Shown here: one piece after another, positions 45,410 through 54,037 of the stretch | Position numbering within the stretch: position 1 is the first letter of the stretch | Layout of the letters: every line of letters starts with the position of its first letter | From: Sphingomonas parva (ex Maeng et al. 2020) | Lineage (GTDB): Bacteria; Pseudomonadota; Alphaproteobacteria; Sphingomonadales; Sphingomonadaceae | DNA: 64,000 nt | Direction: 5' to 3' | Assembly (NCBI RefSeq): GCF_004564275.1 | Contig: NZ_SPDV01000035.1 | Span: forward strand, 1 to 64,000 | Program-made: the position numbers and the translations under genes | The notes under the pieces: model-generated | The model's database searches: none | What the model was told of the DNA's origin: nothing | What the model saw: the letters and a program-made list of their open reading frames with translations, nothing else

Positions 45410-45440
45410 AAAAAGGGCCCCGGCTTGCGCCGAGGGCCCT
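45410..45440 (-). terminator. Intrinsic terminator for the TonB receptor gene
   Basis: An 11-bp stem with one bulged base (45414-45424 with 45429-45440) and a four-base loop is followed on the minus strand by five T. It lies 19 bases past the receptor stop. Confidence 0.82.
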
Positions 45441-45458
45441 CTCCCCCTGTTGTTTCGC

Positions 45459-48314
45459 TCAGAAGCGGAAGCGGCCGGTGATGCCGTAGGTCCGCGGCTC
45501 GGCCAGGAAGGCTCCGAACAACTGCGTTGCCGGCGTGCCGAAGGCCGCCGTCTGGGCATAAGAGGTGTTCGAGCCCTGCAGCGTCGCGTTGAACGCGACC
45601 TGCTTGTAATCGACGTCGAACAGATTCTGTGCCCAGAGCTCAAGGCTCCACGAGCGGTCGCTCGCTCCAATTCCGGCGCGCGCGTTTACCACCATGACTC
45701 CTTCTTGCACCTTTTCCGGGAAGAGATCGGAGCCGGTGTTGAACTCGGACTGGTAGCGGAAATCCGCGTACAGCAGCCCGCGAAGATTGGAGGAGACCTC
45801 GGGAGTCCAGGAGGCGGAGCCCGTCACCACATATTCGGGCGCGTTCGACAGACGGGAGCCCGGCAGCAGGAACAGCGCCGGGATCAGCGAATTGCCGTTC
45901 GCCGGCTGGTAGAAGGACGGCGTGCCGGCAAGGTCCCTGCGATACCTGGTGTCCGCCAAGGTGAATCCGGCCGAGACGGTGAAGTCCGGCGCGGGGTACA
46001 TGAACGCCTCGAGTTCGACGCCCCTCGAGACGACGCCCGAGCGAGTCTCGCTGCAGATGCTGTTCCCGAACGTGAGATCCTCGTCGGTCGTGCCGAGGTC
46101 GTTCTTGCAGCCCCGGATGTCGGTGACGAAGAAGTTCGTTCCGTCGAACGTGTTGAGCTGGAAGCTCTTGAACATCTGGTAGAAGGCGGCGACGTTGAGG
46201 TCGAAACGGCGACCATCGAACTTGGCGCCGATCTCGAATGCATCGACCTTCTCCGGGTCGAACTTGAGCACGTCCAGGTCGTTCGTGGAGGCCAGCGTAA
46301 CCGGGCTGAACAACGGCGCGCGGTCGAGGTTGAACCCGCCTGCCTTATAGCCCCGGGAGTAGCTGCCGTAGACGAGAAGGTCGTCGGTGGCCTTGTAGCT
46401 CAGCACCGCCGTTCCCGACCATTCGCTCTCCTTCTTGCGATCGGAGAAGCTGCCGTTGACGCTGTTGATCACGCACACCAGCGGCGCACCTGCCGAGTAG
46501 ATCCCGGTGCCCGGTGCAGCCAGCGCGCCGGCAAGACCGGCGATCGCCGCGTTCAGCCCGCCGTTGCCGCCCGGGTTGGCCGCTGCACCAGCGGCCAGAG
46601 CACGCAGGCGGTTGATGTTCGCGACGTAAGCCCCGCAGGACGACGTGCTGTTGAGTTCTGCGTCGAGAGACTTGCGCTCGCTGGTGAAGCGAGCACCGAG
46701 GGTCACCGACAGACGGTCTGTCACGTTGAAGATGTTGTGCGTGAACAGAGCGAAGTTGCGGCTCTTCTGCTCGTACAGGTCGTCGACCGCCGCCCCACTG
46801 AGGGGGACGTTCACAACCTGGCTGGCAATCGCGTTGACGACGAGCGGCCGCGCGAACGCCGGAACCGCGGCAAAGGCCGGGTTGGTGGCGAGCTGCGAAT
46901 TGACGAAGGCCTGGGTGAAACCGTTCAGGTTCTGGAAGCCGAACAGCGGGAAGGCGCCGAGAGCTGGGCTGAGCGCGGCTACGCGTGCCGCGGCGAACTG
47001 GTTGTAGTCGGCGCCATATTCGATGTTGTCGCCGACCTTCAGCGTCTCGTCGGCATAATAGCCGCCGACCAGCCAGTCGAGAACGCCGTCGAAGGCTGTG
47101 CCCTGAAGCCGCAGCTCCTGCGTGAAAGTCTTGAAATCGTTGAAGGAGTCCCCGTCACCTGCACGCGCAATGATGTCGAGATTGTTGAAGTCGCCGTCCA
47201 GACCCCGGGTAAGATGGTAGTCCCGATAGCCGGTGATCGACGTCAGCGTCGCGGGACCGAACTCGATGGTGGCCTCGGCCGAGAGGCCCCAGTCCTCGAC
47301 GTCGGAGCGGAAATCCCGGCCTGGAGTGATCGCGATGCGGCGCGCGAACGTATCATCGAGGATCTGGCCCTTGCCCGCACCGGGAACGACCGAAGTCAGG
47401 TTACGAATGATCGCAGCGGTGCTCGACGGAGCGAAGGTCAGCTGTCCGTTGGCATTCCGCACCGCGTCGCGCGCCGGCAGGTAGGTGGCGGCGCAGCACT
47501 CCTCGTCGCGCTTGGTATAATCGCCGGTGACGAGCAGCGAGACGTCGTCGCTCGGCTCGAACAGCAGCTTGCCGCGCACGAGGTAGCGGTCACGATTGTT
47601 CACGCGGCGGCCGGAGATCACGTCCTTCAGGAAGCCGTCGCGATGAAGGTAGATACCGTCCACCCGATAGGCGAGGCTTTCCGTCAGCGGCCCGGTGATG
47701 CCGGCGCCGAGCCGATAATAATCGAAATTGCCGTAACTCGCCTCTCCATATGCCTCCTGGTCGCGGCGAGGGCGGGCGGTCACGACGTTGATCAGGCCCG
47801 CCGATGCGTTGCGGCCGAACAGCGTCCCCTGCGGTCCTCTCAGGATCTCGACCCGCTCGACGGGGCCGAGCTCCGTCAGACCGATGCCCGCGCGGCTCCG
47901 GTAGACGCCGTCGATGAAGGTCGCGACCGAGCTCTCGAGGCCGGGATTGTCGCCCACGGTCCGGATGCCGCGGATACCGGCGCCGCCGGCGCCCGCTTCC
48001 GAGGAGGTGGACGAGACATAAAGCGACGGCGTTACCTGATTGAGCTGGCGCAGATCGCTGGCGCCGCTGTTCTGCATCGTCTCCGCGGTGACGGCGGAGA
48101 CCGCGACCGGGACGTCCGCCAGCGGGCTGGCGCGACGGGTCGCGGTGATGATGATCGCGCCGGTCTGGTCTTGCTCAGCCTCGGTGGTCGGTGCCGCCAG
48201 CGCGGTATCCGGCGTCTGCTCCTGACCTTCCGGCGTATTGTCCTGCGCATAAGCCGGCGATGCGGCCAGCGCAGCGATGCCGGCCGACATCAACCAAAAC
48301 GATCTCGCCATCAT
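45459..48314 (-). CDS. TonB-dependent outer membrane receptor
   Basis: This 951-residue protein has a signal peptide (Ala-Tyr-Ala/Gln near residue 23), a plug domain with Ile-Ile-Ile-Thr-Ala-Thr-Arg-Arg at about residues 54-61 and Val-Glu-Arg-Val-Glu-Ile-Leu-Arg-Gly-Pro-Gln-Gly-Thr-Leu-Phe-Gly, and a 22-strand barrel ending in Gly-Arg-Phe-Arg-Phe. Such receptors take up siderophores, metals, sugars or aromatics; loops here contain several Cys, including a Cys-Cys pair. No inner-membrane transporter, catabolic enzyme or regulator is adjacent. A strong GAGGGAGGGT site precedes two in-frame ATGs (48314, 48311). No Fur-like box was found before it. Confidence 0.93.
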   Translation of the reverse strand: MMARSFWLMSAGIAALAASPAYAQDNTPEGQEQTPDTALAAPTTEAEQDQTGAIIITATRRASPLADVPVAVSAVTAETMQNSGASDLRQLNQVTPSLYVSSTSSEAGAGGAGIRGIRTVGDNPGLESSVATFIDGVYRSRAGIGLTELGPVERVEILRGPQGTLFGRNASAGLINVVTARPRRDQEAYGEASYGNFDYYRLGAGITGPLTESLAYRVDGIYLHRDGFLKDVISGRRVNNRDRYLVRGKLLFEPSDDVSLLVTGDYTKRDEECCAATYLPARDAVRNANGQLTFAPSSTAAIIRNLTSVVPGAGKGQILDDTFARRIAITPGRDFRSDVEDWGLSAEATIEFGPATLTSITGYRDYHLTRGLDGDFNNLDIIARAGDGDSFNDFKTFTQELRLQGTAFDGVLDWLVGGYYADETLKVGDNIEYGADYNQFAAARVAALSPALGAFPLFGFQNLNGFTQAFVNSQLATNPAFAAVPAFARPLVVNAIASQVVNVPLSGAAVDDLYEQKSRNFALFTHNIFNVTDRLSVTLGARFTSERKSLDAELNSTSSCGAYVANINRLRALAAGAAANPGGNGGLNAAIAGLAGALAAPGTGIYSAGAPLVCVINSVNGSFSDRKKESEWSGTAVLSYKATDDLLVYGSYSRGYKAGGFNLDRAPLFSPVTLASTNDLDVLKFDPEKVDAFEIGAKFDGRRFDLNVAAFYQMFKSFQLNTFDGTNFFVTDIRGCKNDLGTTDEDLTFGNSICSETRSGVVSRGVELEAFMYPAPDFTVSAGFTLADTRYRRDLAGTPSFYQPANGNSLIPALFLLPGSRLSNAPEYVVTGSASWTPEVSSNLRGLLYADFRYQSEFNTGSDLFPEKVQEGVMVVNARAGIGASDRSWSLELWAQNLFDVDYKQVAFNATLQGSNTSYAQTAAFGTPATQLFGAFLAEPRTYGITGRFRF

Positions 48315-48491
48315 ACCCTCCCTCGGATTTCTATTTTGGGAGGAAGGCTAGTGAAACTTCGCGCGACGGAGAAGCCGAAAACCGCGCATTTCCGCCGATT
48401 CCGCGAATTTCATGGCGTTTACGCAACAATCCGGTAGCGAAACGAAACCGGGGCCGCGCCGCTTCCGTTACGGCATCCTTGCTTTGTCGCG

Positions 48492-48527
48492 AAAAGGCCC
48501 TCCCGCGCGGGACGCGGGAAGGCCTTT
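48492..48527 (-). terminator. Intrinsic terminator after infC
   Basis: On the minus strand an AAAGGCC/GGCCTTTT stem encloses a further GC stem (TCCCGCG with CGCGGGA). It is followed by TTTTCGC and lies 23 bases past the infC stop. Confidence 0.8.
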
Positions 48528-48549
48528 GAGATAATCCGTCAGGGCGGGA

Positions 48550-49080
48550 TCAGCGCGGCGAGAGCACCATCAGCATCTGCCGGCCTTCCATCCGAGGATG
48601 CTGCTCGACCTTGGCGATGTCGGCCACGCCTTCCTGGACCCGCTGCAGAAGCTGCATGCCGAGCTGGCCGTGGGCCAGCTCTCGGCCGCGGAAGCGCAAG
48701 GTGATCTTCACCTTGTCGCCTTCGTTGATGAAGTCGACGACCTTCTTCATCTTGGTGTCGTAATCGTGGTCGTCGATGTTCGGACGCATCTTGATCTCCT
48801 TGATCTCCTGCGTCTTCTGCGATTTCCGCGCCAGATTGGCCTTCTTCTGGGCCTCGTACTTGAACTTGCCGACGTCCAGGAACTTGCACACGGGGGGATC
48901 GGCGTTCGGCGATACCTCGACCAGGTCGAGGCCGACATCGGCAGCCTGCTCGATCGCTTCGGCCGTGAGCATCACGCCGATATTCTCGCCATTCTCATCG
49001 ATCACGCGCACGCGCGGCACGGAGATGAATTCGTTGAAGCGAGGGCCGTTCATCGGCGGGGCGACAGGGCGCCTCATCAT
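48550..49080 (-). CDS. infC: Translation initiation factor IF-3
   Basis: This 176-residue factor binds the 30S subunit and checks the initiator tRNA. The IF3-N domain begins after Asn-Gly-Pro-Arg-Phe-Asn-Glu-Phe-Ile and has [10 protein letters not shown]; the linker and IF3-C domain follow (Lys-Glu-Ile-Lys-Met-Arg-Pro-Asn-Ile). Two ATGs (49080, 49077) can start it, but no ribosome site lies just upstream. A GGAG at 49101-49104 is ideally placed, eight bases away, for an in-frame ATA at 49090-49092, so the real start may be a rare codon. It is downstream of thrS, as usual. Confidence 0.93.
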   Translation of the reverse strand: MMRRPVAPPMNGPRFNEFISVPRVRVIDENGENIGVMLTAEAIEQAADVGLDLVEVSPNADPPVCKFLDVGKFKYEAQKKANLARKSQKTQEIKEIKMRPNIDDHDYDTKMKKVVDFINEGDKVKITLRFRGRELAHGQLGMQLLQRVQEGVADIAKVEQHPRMEGRQMLMVLSPR

Positions 49081-49137
49081 GGGCGGACGTATAGCAGTTT
49101 CTCCATCAAAGCCTTTAGAGGCGCACAAGTAGTCAAA

Positions 49138-49164
49138 GCCGCCCCGGAATAAAAGATGGGCGGC
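49138..49164 (-). other. Stem-loop in the infC leader
   Basis: A 7-bp stem (GCCGCCC at 49138-49144 with GGGCGGC at 49158-49164) with a 13-base loop lies in the space between thrS and infC, 46 bases before the AUA codon. Other GC stems are possible closer to thrS. It may shape infC translation. Confidence 0.55.
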
Positions 49165-49250
49165 GTTCAAGCCGTTGATTTTTCGTCCGGGCTGTTGCCC
49201 GCTCGCCGCGGCAGGCGGAGCGGGACAGCCGGCCGAACGATCTGGTCCCG

Positions 49251-51257
49251 TCAGCGCCCGCGAAGGTCGGGCGGGCTGGCGTCGGCAGCGAGCCGCGCGA
49301 CCAGCGCGTCGAGCGGCAGCACCTCCTGGCGCGCGTCGCTGCCCAGCGGACGCAGCGCCACCGTCCGCTCCTCCGCCTCGCGCTTGCCGAGGACGAGCAG
49401 GTTCGGGACCTTCTTCAGGCTGTGCTCGCGCACCTTGTAGTTGATCTTCTCGTTGCGAAGGTCGGCTTCGGCGCGGATGCCGGCCGCCTGCAGCGCCGCC
49501 ACCACCTCGCGGGCATAATCGTCGGCGTCGGACACGATCGTCGCGACCACCGCCTGCACTGGCGCGAGCCAGAGCGGAAAGCGACCGGCGTGATGCTCGA
49601 TCAGGATGCCGATGAAGCGCTCGAACGTGCCGAGGATCGCGCGATGCAGCATCACCGGCCTGTGGCGCTGCCCGTCCTCGGCCACGTAGGAGGCGTCGAG
49701 CCGCTCGGGCAGCACGGTGTCGGCCTGGATGGTGCCGACCTGCCAGGTCCGGCCGATCGCGTCGCGCAGGTGGAACTCCAGCTTGGGCGCGTAGAAGGCG
49801 CCTTCGCCGGGCAGCTCTTCCCAGCCGAACTCCGGCGTGTCGCGACCCGCGGCGTGGACGGCGTCCCGCAGGATCTGCTCGGCTCTGTCCCAATCGGCGT
49901 CGGAGCCGAAGCGCTGGTCGGGGCGGAGAGCGAGCTTGATCGCATAATCCTCGAAGCCGAGATCGCGATAGACGCTGTCGAGCAGATCGCAGAAGTCGCG
50001 GATTTCCTCGATCAGCTGGTCCTCGCGGCAGAAGATGTGCGCATCGTCCTGGGTGAACTGGCGCACGCGCATGATGCCGTGCAGCGCGCCGTGCGGTTCG
50101 TTGCGGTGGCAACAGCCGAACTCGGCCATGCGAATCGGCAGGTCGCGATACGATTTGATCCCCTGGCGGAAGATCAGCACGTGCGCCGGGCAGTTCATCG
50201 GCTTGAGCGCCATCAGGTCCGCGTCGCCGGAGAGCACCGGGCCCTCCTCCTCGGTGCTCGGGATCTCGTCGGGAACGACGAACATGTTCTCGCGATACTT
50301 GCCCCAGTGGCCGGACTGCTCCCACTGGCGGGCGTCCATCAGCTGCGGCGTCTTCACTTCCTCATAGCCTGCCGCGTCGAGGCGGCGACGCATATAGGCT
50401 TCGAGCGCGCGCCAGATCAGATAGCCCTTGGGGTGCCAGAACACCGATCCCTGCGCCTCGGACTGGAGATGGAACAGGTCCATCTCCTGGCCGATGCGGC
50501 GATGGTCGCGCTTGGCCGCCTCCTCGAGCCGGACGAGATGCGCGTCGAGCTGCTTCTTGTTGAGCCAGCCCGTGCCGTAGATGCGCGACAGCATCGCGTT
50601 CTTCTGGTCGCCGCGCCAATAGGCTCCGGAGACCCGGGTCAGCTTGAACGCATTGGGGTCGAGCTTCCCGGTGGAGGCGAGGTGCGGACCTCGGCAGAGA
50701 TCGACCCAGTCCCCCGAGCGGTACATGGTGATCGTCTCGTCGGCGGGCAGCTCCATCACCCACTCGGCCTTGAACGCCTCGCCCGTCTCCTCGAAATATT
50801 TGCGGACGTCGTCGCGCGTCCAGACCTCGCGAACCAGCGGCGCGTCCTTCGCGATCACCCGGCGCATCTCCGCCTCGATCGCCGGGAGGTCCTCGTCGGT
50901 GAACGGCCCCCGGTCGGACGCCGGCGCGAAGTCGTAATAGAAGCCGTCCTCGGTCGCCGGACCGAAGGTGATCTGGGTGCCGGGGAAGAGGTTCTGCACT
51001 GCCTCGGCGAGAACGTGGGCATAATCGTGGCGGACGAGCTCCAGCGCCTCCGCCTCGTCGCGGGCGGTGATCAGGGCGAGCTCGGCATCGCCTTCGAGCG
51101 GCCGGTTGAGGTCGCGGACCTCGCCGTTGACGCGGGCCGCCAGCGCGGCCTTGGCGAGGCCGGGCCCGATCGCTGCGGCGACGTCGCCGGGCGTGGTGCC
51201 CTCCTCGACCTCGCGGACGGAGCCATCGGGAAGGCGGATTCGGAAATGCTGCGTCAT
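49251..51257 (-). CDS. thrS: Threonyl-tRNA synthetase
   Basis: This 668-residue class II enzyme charges tRNA-Thr. TGS domain at 1-60, editing domain with His-Asp-Tyr-Ala-His near residue 78 and Cys-Arg-Gly-Pro-His, catalytic core with Met-Asn-Cys-Pro-Ala-His and [11 protein letters not shown] motif 2, and anticodon-binding domain at the end. The ATG at 51255-51257 matches the usual start. The ribosome site is weak. thrS-infC order matches other alphaproteobacteria; rpmI and rplT are not adjacent. Confidence 0.96.
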   Translation of the reverse strand: MTQHFRIRLPDGSVREVEEGTTPGDVAAAIGPGLAKAALAARVNGEVRDLNRPLEGDAELALITARDEAEALELVRHDYAHVLAEAVQNLFPGTQITFGPATEDGFYYDFAPASDRGPFTDEDLPAIEAEMRRVIAKDAPLVREVWTRDDVRKYFEETGEAFKAEWVMELPADETITMYRSGDWVDLCRGPHLASTGKLDPNAFKLTRVSGAYWRGDQKNAMLSRIYGTGWLNKKQLDAHLVRLEEAAKRDHRRIGQEMDLFHLQSEAQGSVFWHPKGYLIWRALEAYMRRRLDAAGYEEVKTPQLMDARQWEQSGHWGKYRENMFVVPDEIPSTEEEGPVLSGDADLMALKPMNCPAHVLIFRQGIKSYRDLPIRMAEFGCCHRNEPHGALHGIMRVRQFTQDDAHIFCREDQLIEEIRDFCDLLDSVYRDLGFEDYAIKLALRPDQRFGSDADWDRAEQILRDAVHAAGRDTPEFGWEELPGEGAFYAPKLEFHLRDAIGRTWQVGTIQADTVLPERLDASYVAEDGQRHRPVMLHRAILGTFERFIGILIEHHAGRFPLWLAPVQAVVATIVSDADDYAREVVAALQAAGIRAEADLRNEKINYKVREHSLKKVPNLLVLGKREAEERTVALRPLGSDARQEVLPLDALVARLAADASPPDLRGR

Positions 51258-51429
51258 AGGCGCGTGCATGTAGCGACGCGCATCGCCTTCCTCCAGCCCC
51301 GCCCCGCGATTTCGTGCGGGCACGGCCCGCGGCAGGCGGCGAGGTGCGGCGATCCGAAGGACGCGTTGCGGCACCGCCACCCTGAGTGGCGCTCAGGACA
51401 CGATCTGGAACTTAATCCTTGCTCAACTC

Positions 51430-51457
51430 TTGAACGGCATTGTACAGATTGTACATT
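51430..51457 (+). promoter_or_regulatory. Promoter with TGTACA inverted-repeat operator
   Basis: TTGAAC (51430-51435) and TACATT (51452-51457), 16 bases apart, read as a sigma-70-type promoter. TGTACA occurs at 51441-51446 and 51450-51455 with three bases between, each self-complementary, overlapping the -10 element. This is a good place for antitoxin autorepression. Confidence 0.65.
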
Positions 51458-51511
51458 CCAGCGGCGTCTGATCCTCTTTGAATGCGGCGCACGTGCAACA
51501 GGAGCAAGTCG

Positions 51512-52045
51512 ATGGTGCTTCATACCGAGGAAGACCCTTTCGCCGGAGTCAGGAAGATCGACGCGACCGACGCCCGCCAGTCGTTCAGCGATCTTGTGAG
51601 CCAGGTCGCAGTCGGCCGCCGAACCTTGCTGATGCGGAACGGCAAGCCGGTATGTGCGATCGTCTCCCTACCGGACCTGCATCTGCTGCTCGCCCGCGAC
51701 GCCAGCCGCGACGAGGTCATGCGACAGTCGCCGCCGGCTGAGGGACGCGGACGATCGTTCAGCGAGATCCGCAAATCCGGCGCGGTCGCGGATGCGCTCG
51801 GCACTGCGAGTTCCTCTTCGACAGCGGTTCAGACAGCCGCGGCGGACGATGCGGCGACGGCCATCGCGCAGCTGGTCGAGGCAACCTCGCGCATTGTGAT
51901 CGAGCGCATGCGCGAACGCGGGCCCGCCGAGAGCGTCGAAGAGGAGAAGGCCGAGATTGCCGAGCTCGTTCTTGCCTCTCTGTCCGGCCAAGCGGTATAT
52001 TCGCAGGAACAGGCCGAGGAGCGGGAGGCTGCCGGGAGCTGGTGA
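51512..52045 (+). CDS. Phd/YefM-family antitoxin with C-terminal extension
   Basis: This 177-residue protein begins with a Phd/YefM DNA-binding fold (about 15-65): Ile-Asp-Ala-Thr-Asp-Ala-Arg-Gln-Ser-Phe-Ser-Asp-Leu-Val and Thr-Leu-Leu-Met-Arg-Asn-Gly-Lys-Pro-Val-Cys-Ala-Ile-Val. Typical members are about 80-90 residues; this one has about 100 more, Ala/Glu-rich and probably helical. AGGAG lies just upstream of ATG 51512. A palindromic operator precedes it, and a GTG-started ORF overlaps its stop. The order antitoxin-partner matches type II toxin-antitoxin operons. Confidence 0.82.
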   Translation: MVLHTEEDPFAGVRKIDATDARQSFSDLVSQVAVGRRTLLMRNGKPVCAIVSLPDLHLLLARDASRDEVMRQSPPAEGRGRSFSEIRKSGAVADALGTASSSSTAVQTAAADDAATAIAQLVEATSRIVIERMRERGPAESVEEEKAEIAELVLASLSGQAVYSQEQAEEREAAGSW

Positions 52046-52365
52046 GCGAGAGACGCATCCCGGTCGGACCGTACGAGCTGGTGGTTCCGGAGGAATGCGT
52101 TACGGCCTACCGAGTGAGCGTCTCGATCCTCGAGAAGCTCCATGTACCGTGGGAAGACTTCGATCTGGAGATCGACGGGCTGCTCGCCGAGTTCGATCAG
52201 GGCTACATCCCCGAAGACGCTGTCGCCGTCACGGGTGAGCCGGACACCTATGCCTTCACGCGCTGCGGCGTGAGGCTCCACATCAGGATCGACCAGGGGT
52301 TGATGGATCTGGTTGTCGTCCGCATTCAGCCTCCGTCGCAATGGATCTTGCCGAGGTCTTTCTGA
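52042..52365 (+). CDS. Unknown protein co-translated with the antitoxin
   Basis: This 107-residue ORF starts with GTG inside the antitoxin stop (GTGA) and has a GGGAG site. It has an Asp/Glu-rich middle (Val-Pro-Trp-Glu-Asp-Phe-Asp-Leu-Glu-Ile-Asp-Gly) and a C-terminal beta hairpin (Arg-Leu-His-Ile-Arg-Ile-Asp-Gln-Gly then Leu-Val-Val-Val-Arg-Ile-Gln-Pro). The hairpin is reminiscent of RelE/ParE-like toxins, but I cannot match a known toxin. Position is that of the toxin partner. Its 3' end overlaps the opposite-strand gene by 83 bases. Confidence 0.6.
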   Translation: MSERRIPVGPYELVVPEECVTAYRVSVSILEKLHVPWEDFDLEIDGLLAEFDQGYIPEDAVAVTGEPDTYAFTRCGVRLHIRIDQGLMDLVVVRIQPPSQWILPRSF

Positions 52366-53137
52366 CCGGCGCCGGTTGCGCGTCGATGACCACCGGGAGC
52401 GGCTCGATGGCGCGATCTGCGCGCAGCACCAGGACCCCCCGGGCTCCGGGCAGCCCCCACGTCTCCGCACGGACGCGAAAGCGAAGCCACGCCGCGAGCC
52501 GGCGCCCGATCACCGTGCGCACGGTGAGATTGACCAGCTCGCCCGCAGCGATCGCTCGCCCATGCTGCGGGCTGGCTTCCAAAGCTGGTCCGGCCGCGCC
52601 TCTGCGGACCCGCAACTCGCTGTGCAGCCCCCGGAACCAACCGGGCAGGCGGAGACGAGCGCCGGTCAGCTGGAGACTATGCTGGGGCTGGAGCGAGACA
52701 CGGGTTTGCACCAGCGAACCGTTCAGCAGCAGGTGGGCATCGCCCTCCGTGCGATCGTAGAGGAGCCGCCTTGCCCTGGTCTCGCGCAAAGCAACGAGGC
52801 CGTCTCCCAGCACGCATAGCGCCGCCAGGCCGAACCACAACCAGGGCGACACGGATTGGCTCAGGTCGATGACGACGTGCGCGAATCCCGCTTCGGTGCC
52901 GGCCGCGCCGACGGCGTCCGCACGCAACGAAAATCCCAGCGGCAGCGCCGAGGCGGCGACGATCAGGTGGAATCCGCGACGGTAGATCATCGCGGGATTT
53001 CGCGCGATCGACAGCACGAAATAGGCGAGAGCGGCGCCCACCCCCAGCTTCACCGGAATCCATTGCAGCCATGCCGCGAGCGTGACCAGCGTCCCGACGA
53101 AGGTGCTCGTCAGCATTGTCTGACCGAACCAGCTCAT
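52283..53137 (-). CDS. Membrane protein of unknown function
   Basis: This 284-residue protein has four likely membrane helices in the first 120 residues: Met-Leu-Thr-Ser-Thr-Phe-Val-Gly-Thr-Leu, Leu-Gly-Val-Gly-Ala-Ala-Leu-Ala-Tyr-Phe, Leu-Ile-Val-Ala-Ala-Ser-Ala-Leu, and Trp-Leu-Trp-Phe-Gly-Leu-Ala-Ala-Leu. The C-terminal 160 residues are Arg-rich and soluble, with beta-like content. I do not recognise a family. ATG 53135-53137 follows GAGG. Antiparallel overlap with the antitoxin partner ORF suggests possible cross-regulation or chance. Confidence 0.6.
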   Translation of the reverse strand: MSWFGQTMLTSTFVGTLVTLAAWLQWIPVKLGVGAALAYFVLSIARNPAMIYRRGFHLIVAASALPLGFSLRADAVGAAGTEAGFAHVVIDLSQSVSPWLWFGLAALCVLGDGLVALRETRARRLLYDRTEGDAHLLLNGSLVQTRVSLQPQHSLQLTGARLRLPGWFRGLHSELRVRRGAAGPALEASPQHGRAIAAGELVNLTVRTVIGRRLAAWLRFRVRAETWGLPGARGVLVLRADRAIEPLPVVIDAQPAPVRKTSARSIATEAECGRQPDPSTPGRS

Positions 53138-53299
53138 ATCGCCTCGCACTCCCGGCGCCGCCGAGCGCCCGATGTTACGCCCAACTTCGCAGTTGGGCCA
53201 AGGCGCAATGGCCTTGGCGGCGACGCGGCATGTCCGCGGCGCACCCCGGCGCACCCCGGCGCAGTGGGCTTCACAGGATCCCCCCGCTACACGGGAGCG

Positions 53300-54037
53300 A
53301 TGACCGAGATCCGCCACCTGTCCGCTCGGGGCCTGCGCCTCGCCTATCGCCATCGCCCCGGCCGTGGCCCGACCATCGTCTTTCTGCCCGGCTACATGTC
53401 GGACATGGAGGGCGGCAAGGCGAGCGCGCTCGACGGCTGGGCGGAGGCGCAGGGCCGGGCGATGCTGCGCTTCGATTACGGCGGCTGCGGCGTCAGCGAA
53501 GGAGACTTCGCGGCGCAGAGTCTCGCCAATTGGCGCGACGACGTGCTGGCGATGCTCGATTCGGTCGTCGAAGGGCCCGTGGTGCTGGTCGGCTCGTCGA
53601 TGGGCGGCTGGCTGATGCTGCTCGTCGCGCTCGCCCTGCCGGAGCGGGTGAAGGGCCTGATCGGCATCGCGGCCGCGCCGGATTTCACCTCCTGGGGATT
53701 TGGCGACGCCGACAAGGCCGCGATCCTCACCGCCGGCCGGCTGGAGGAGCCCTCGCCTTATTCGGACGCGCCCTACGTCACGACGCGCATCTTCTGGGAA
53801 AGCGGGGAATCGCTGAAGCTGCTCGACGGAGAGATCGGGATCGACTGCCCGGTCCGGCTGCTGCACGGCACCGCCGATGAGGACGTGCCCTGGCGCCTCT
53901 CGCTCGAGCTGATGGACAAGCTCCGTTCAGCGGACGTGCAGGCCCATCTGGTCAAGCAGGGCGATCATCGCCTCTCCCGCGACGAGGACATCGACCTTCT
54001 GATCGCGACCGTGGGCCGTCTCCTGGAGCACCTGTGA
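53300..54037 (+). CDS. Alpha/beta hydrolase (ABHD10-like)
   Basis: This 245-residue enzyme has the fold markers Phe-Leu-Pro-Gly-Tyr, the nucleophile elbow Gly-Ser-Ser-Met-Gly-Gly near residue 99, an Asp in Thr-Ala-Asp-Glu-Asp near 194 and His in Gly-Asp-His-Arg near 223. Phe-Asp-Tyr-Gly-Gly-Cys-Gly and the Met-Gly-Gly-Lys segment are like ABHD10-type thioesterases/esterases. The likely substrate is an acyl thioester or glucuronide ester; unproven. The start of the TPR gene overlaps its end (GTGA). Confidence 0.85.
   Translation: MTEIRHLSARGLRLAYRHRPGRGPTIVFLPGYMSDMEGGKASALDGWAEAQGRAMLRFDYGGCGVSEGDFAAQSLANWRDDVLAMLDSVVEGPVVLVGSSMGGWLMLLVALALPERVKGLIGIAAAPDFTSWGFGDADKAAILTAGRLEEPSPYSDAPYVTTRIFWESGESLKLLDGEIGIDCPVRLLHGTADEDVPWRLSLELMDKLRSADVQAHLVKQGDHRLSRDEDIDLLIATVGRLLEHL

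Noticed and set aside
48550-50325. A 591-codon minus-strand frame joining infC and part of thrS
   Set aside because: The upstream part lies in a shifted frame of thrS and has no conserved protein; infC itself begins near 49080-49092.
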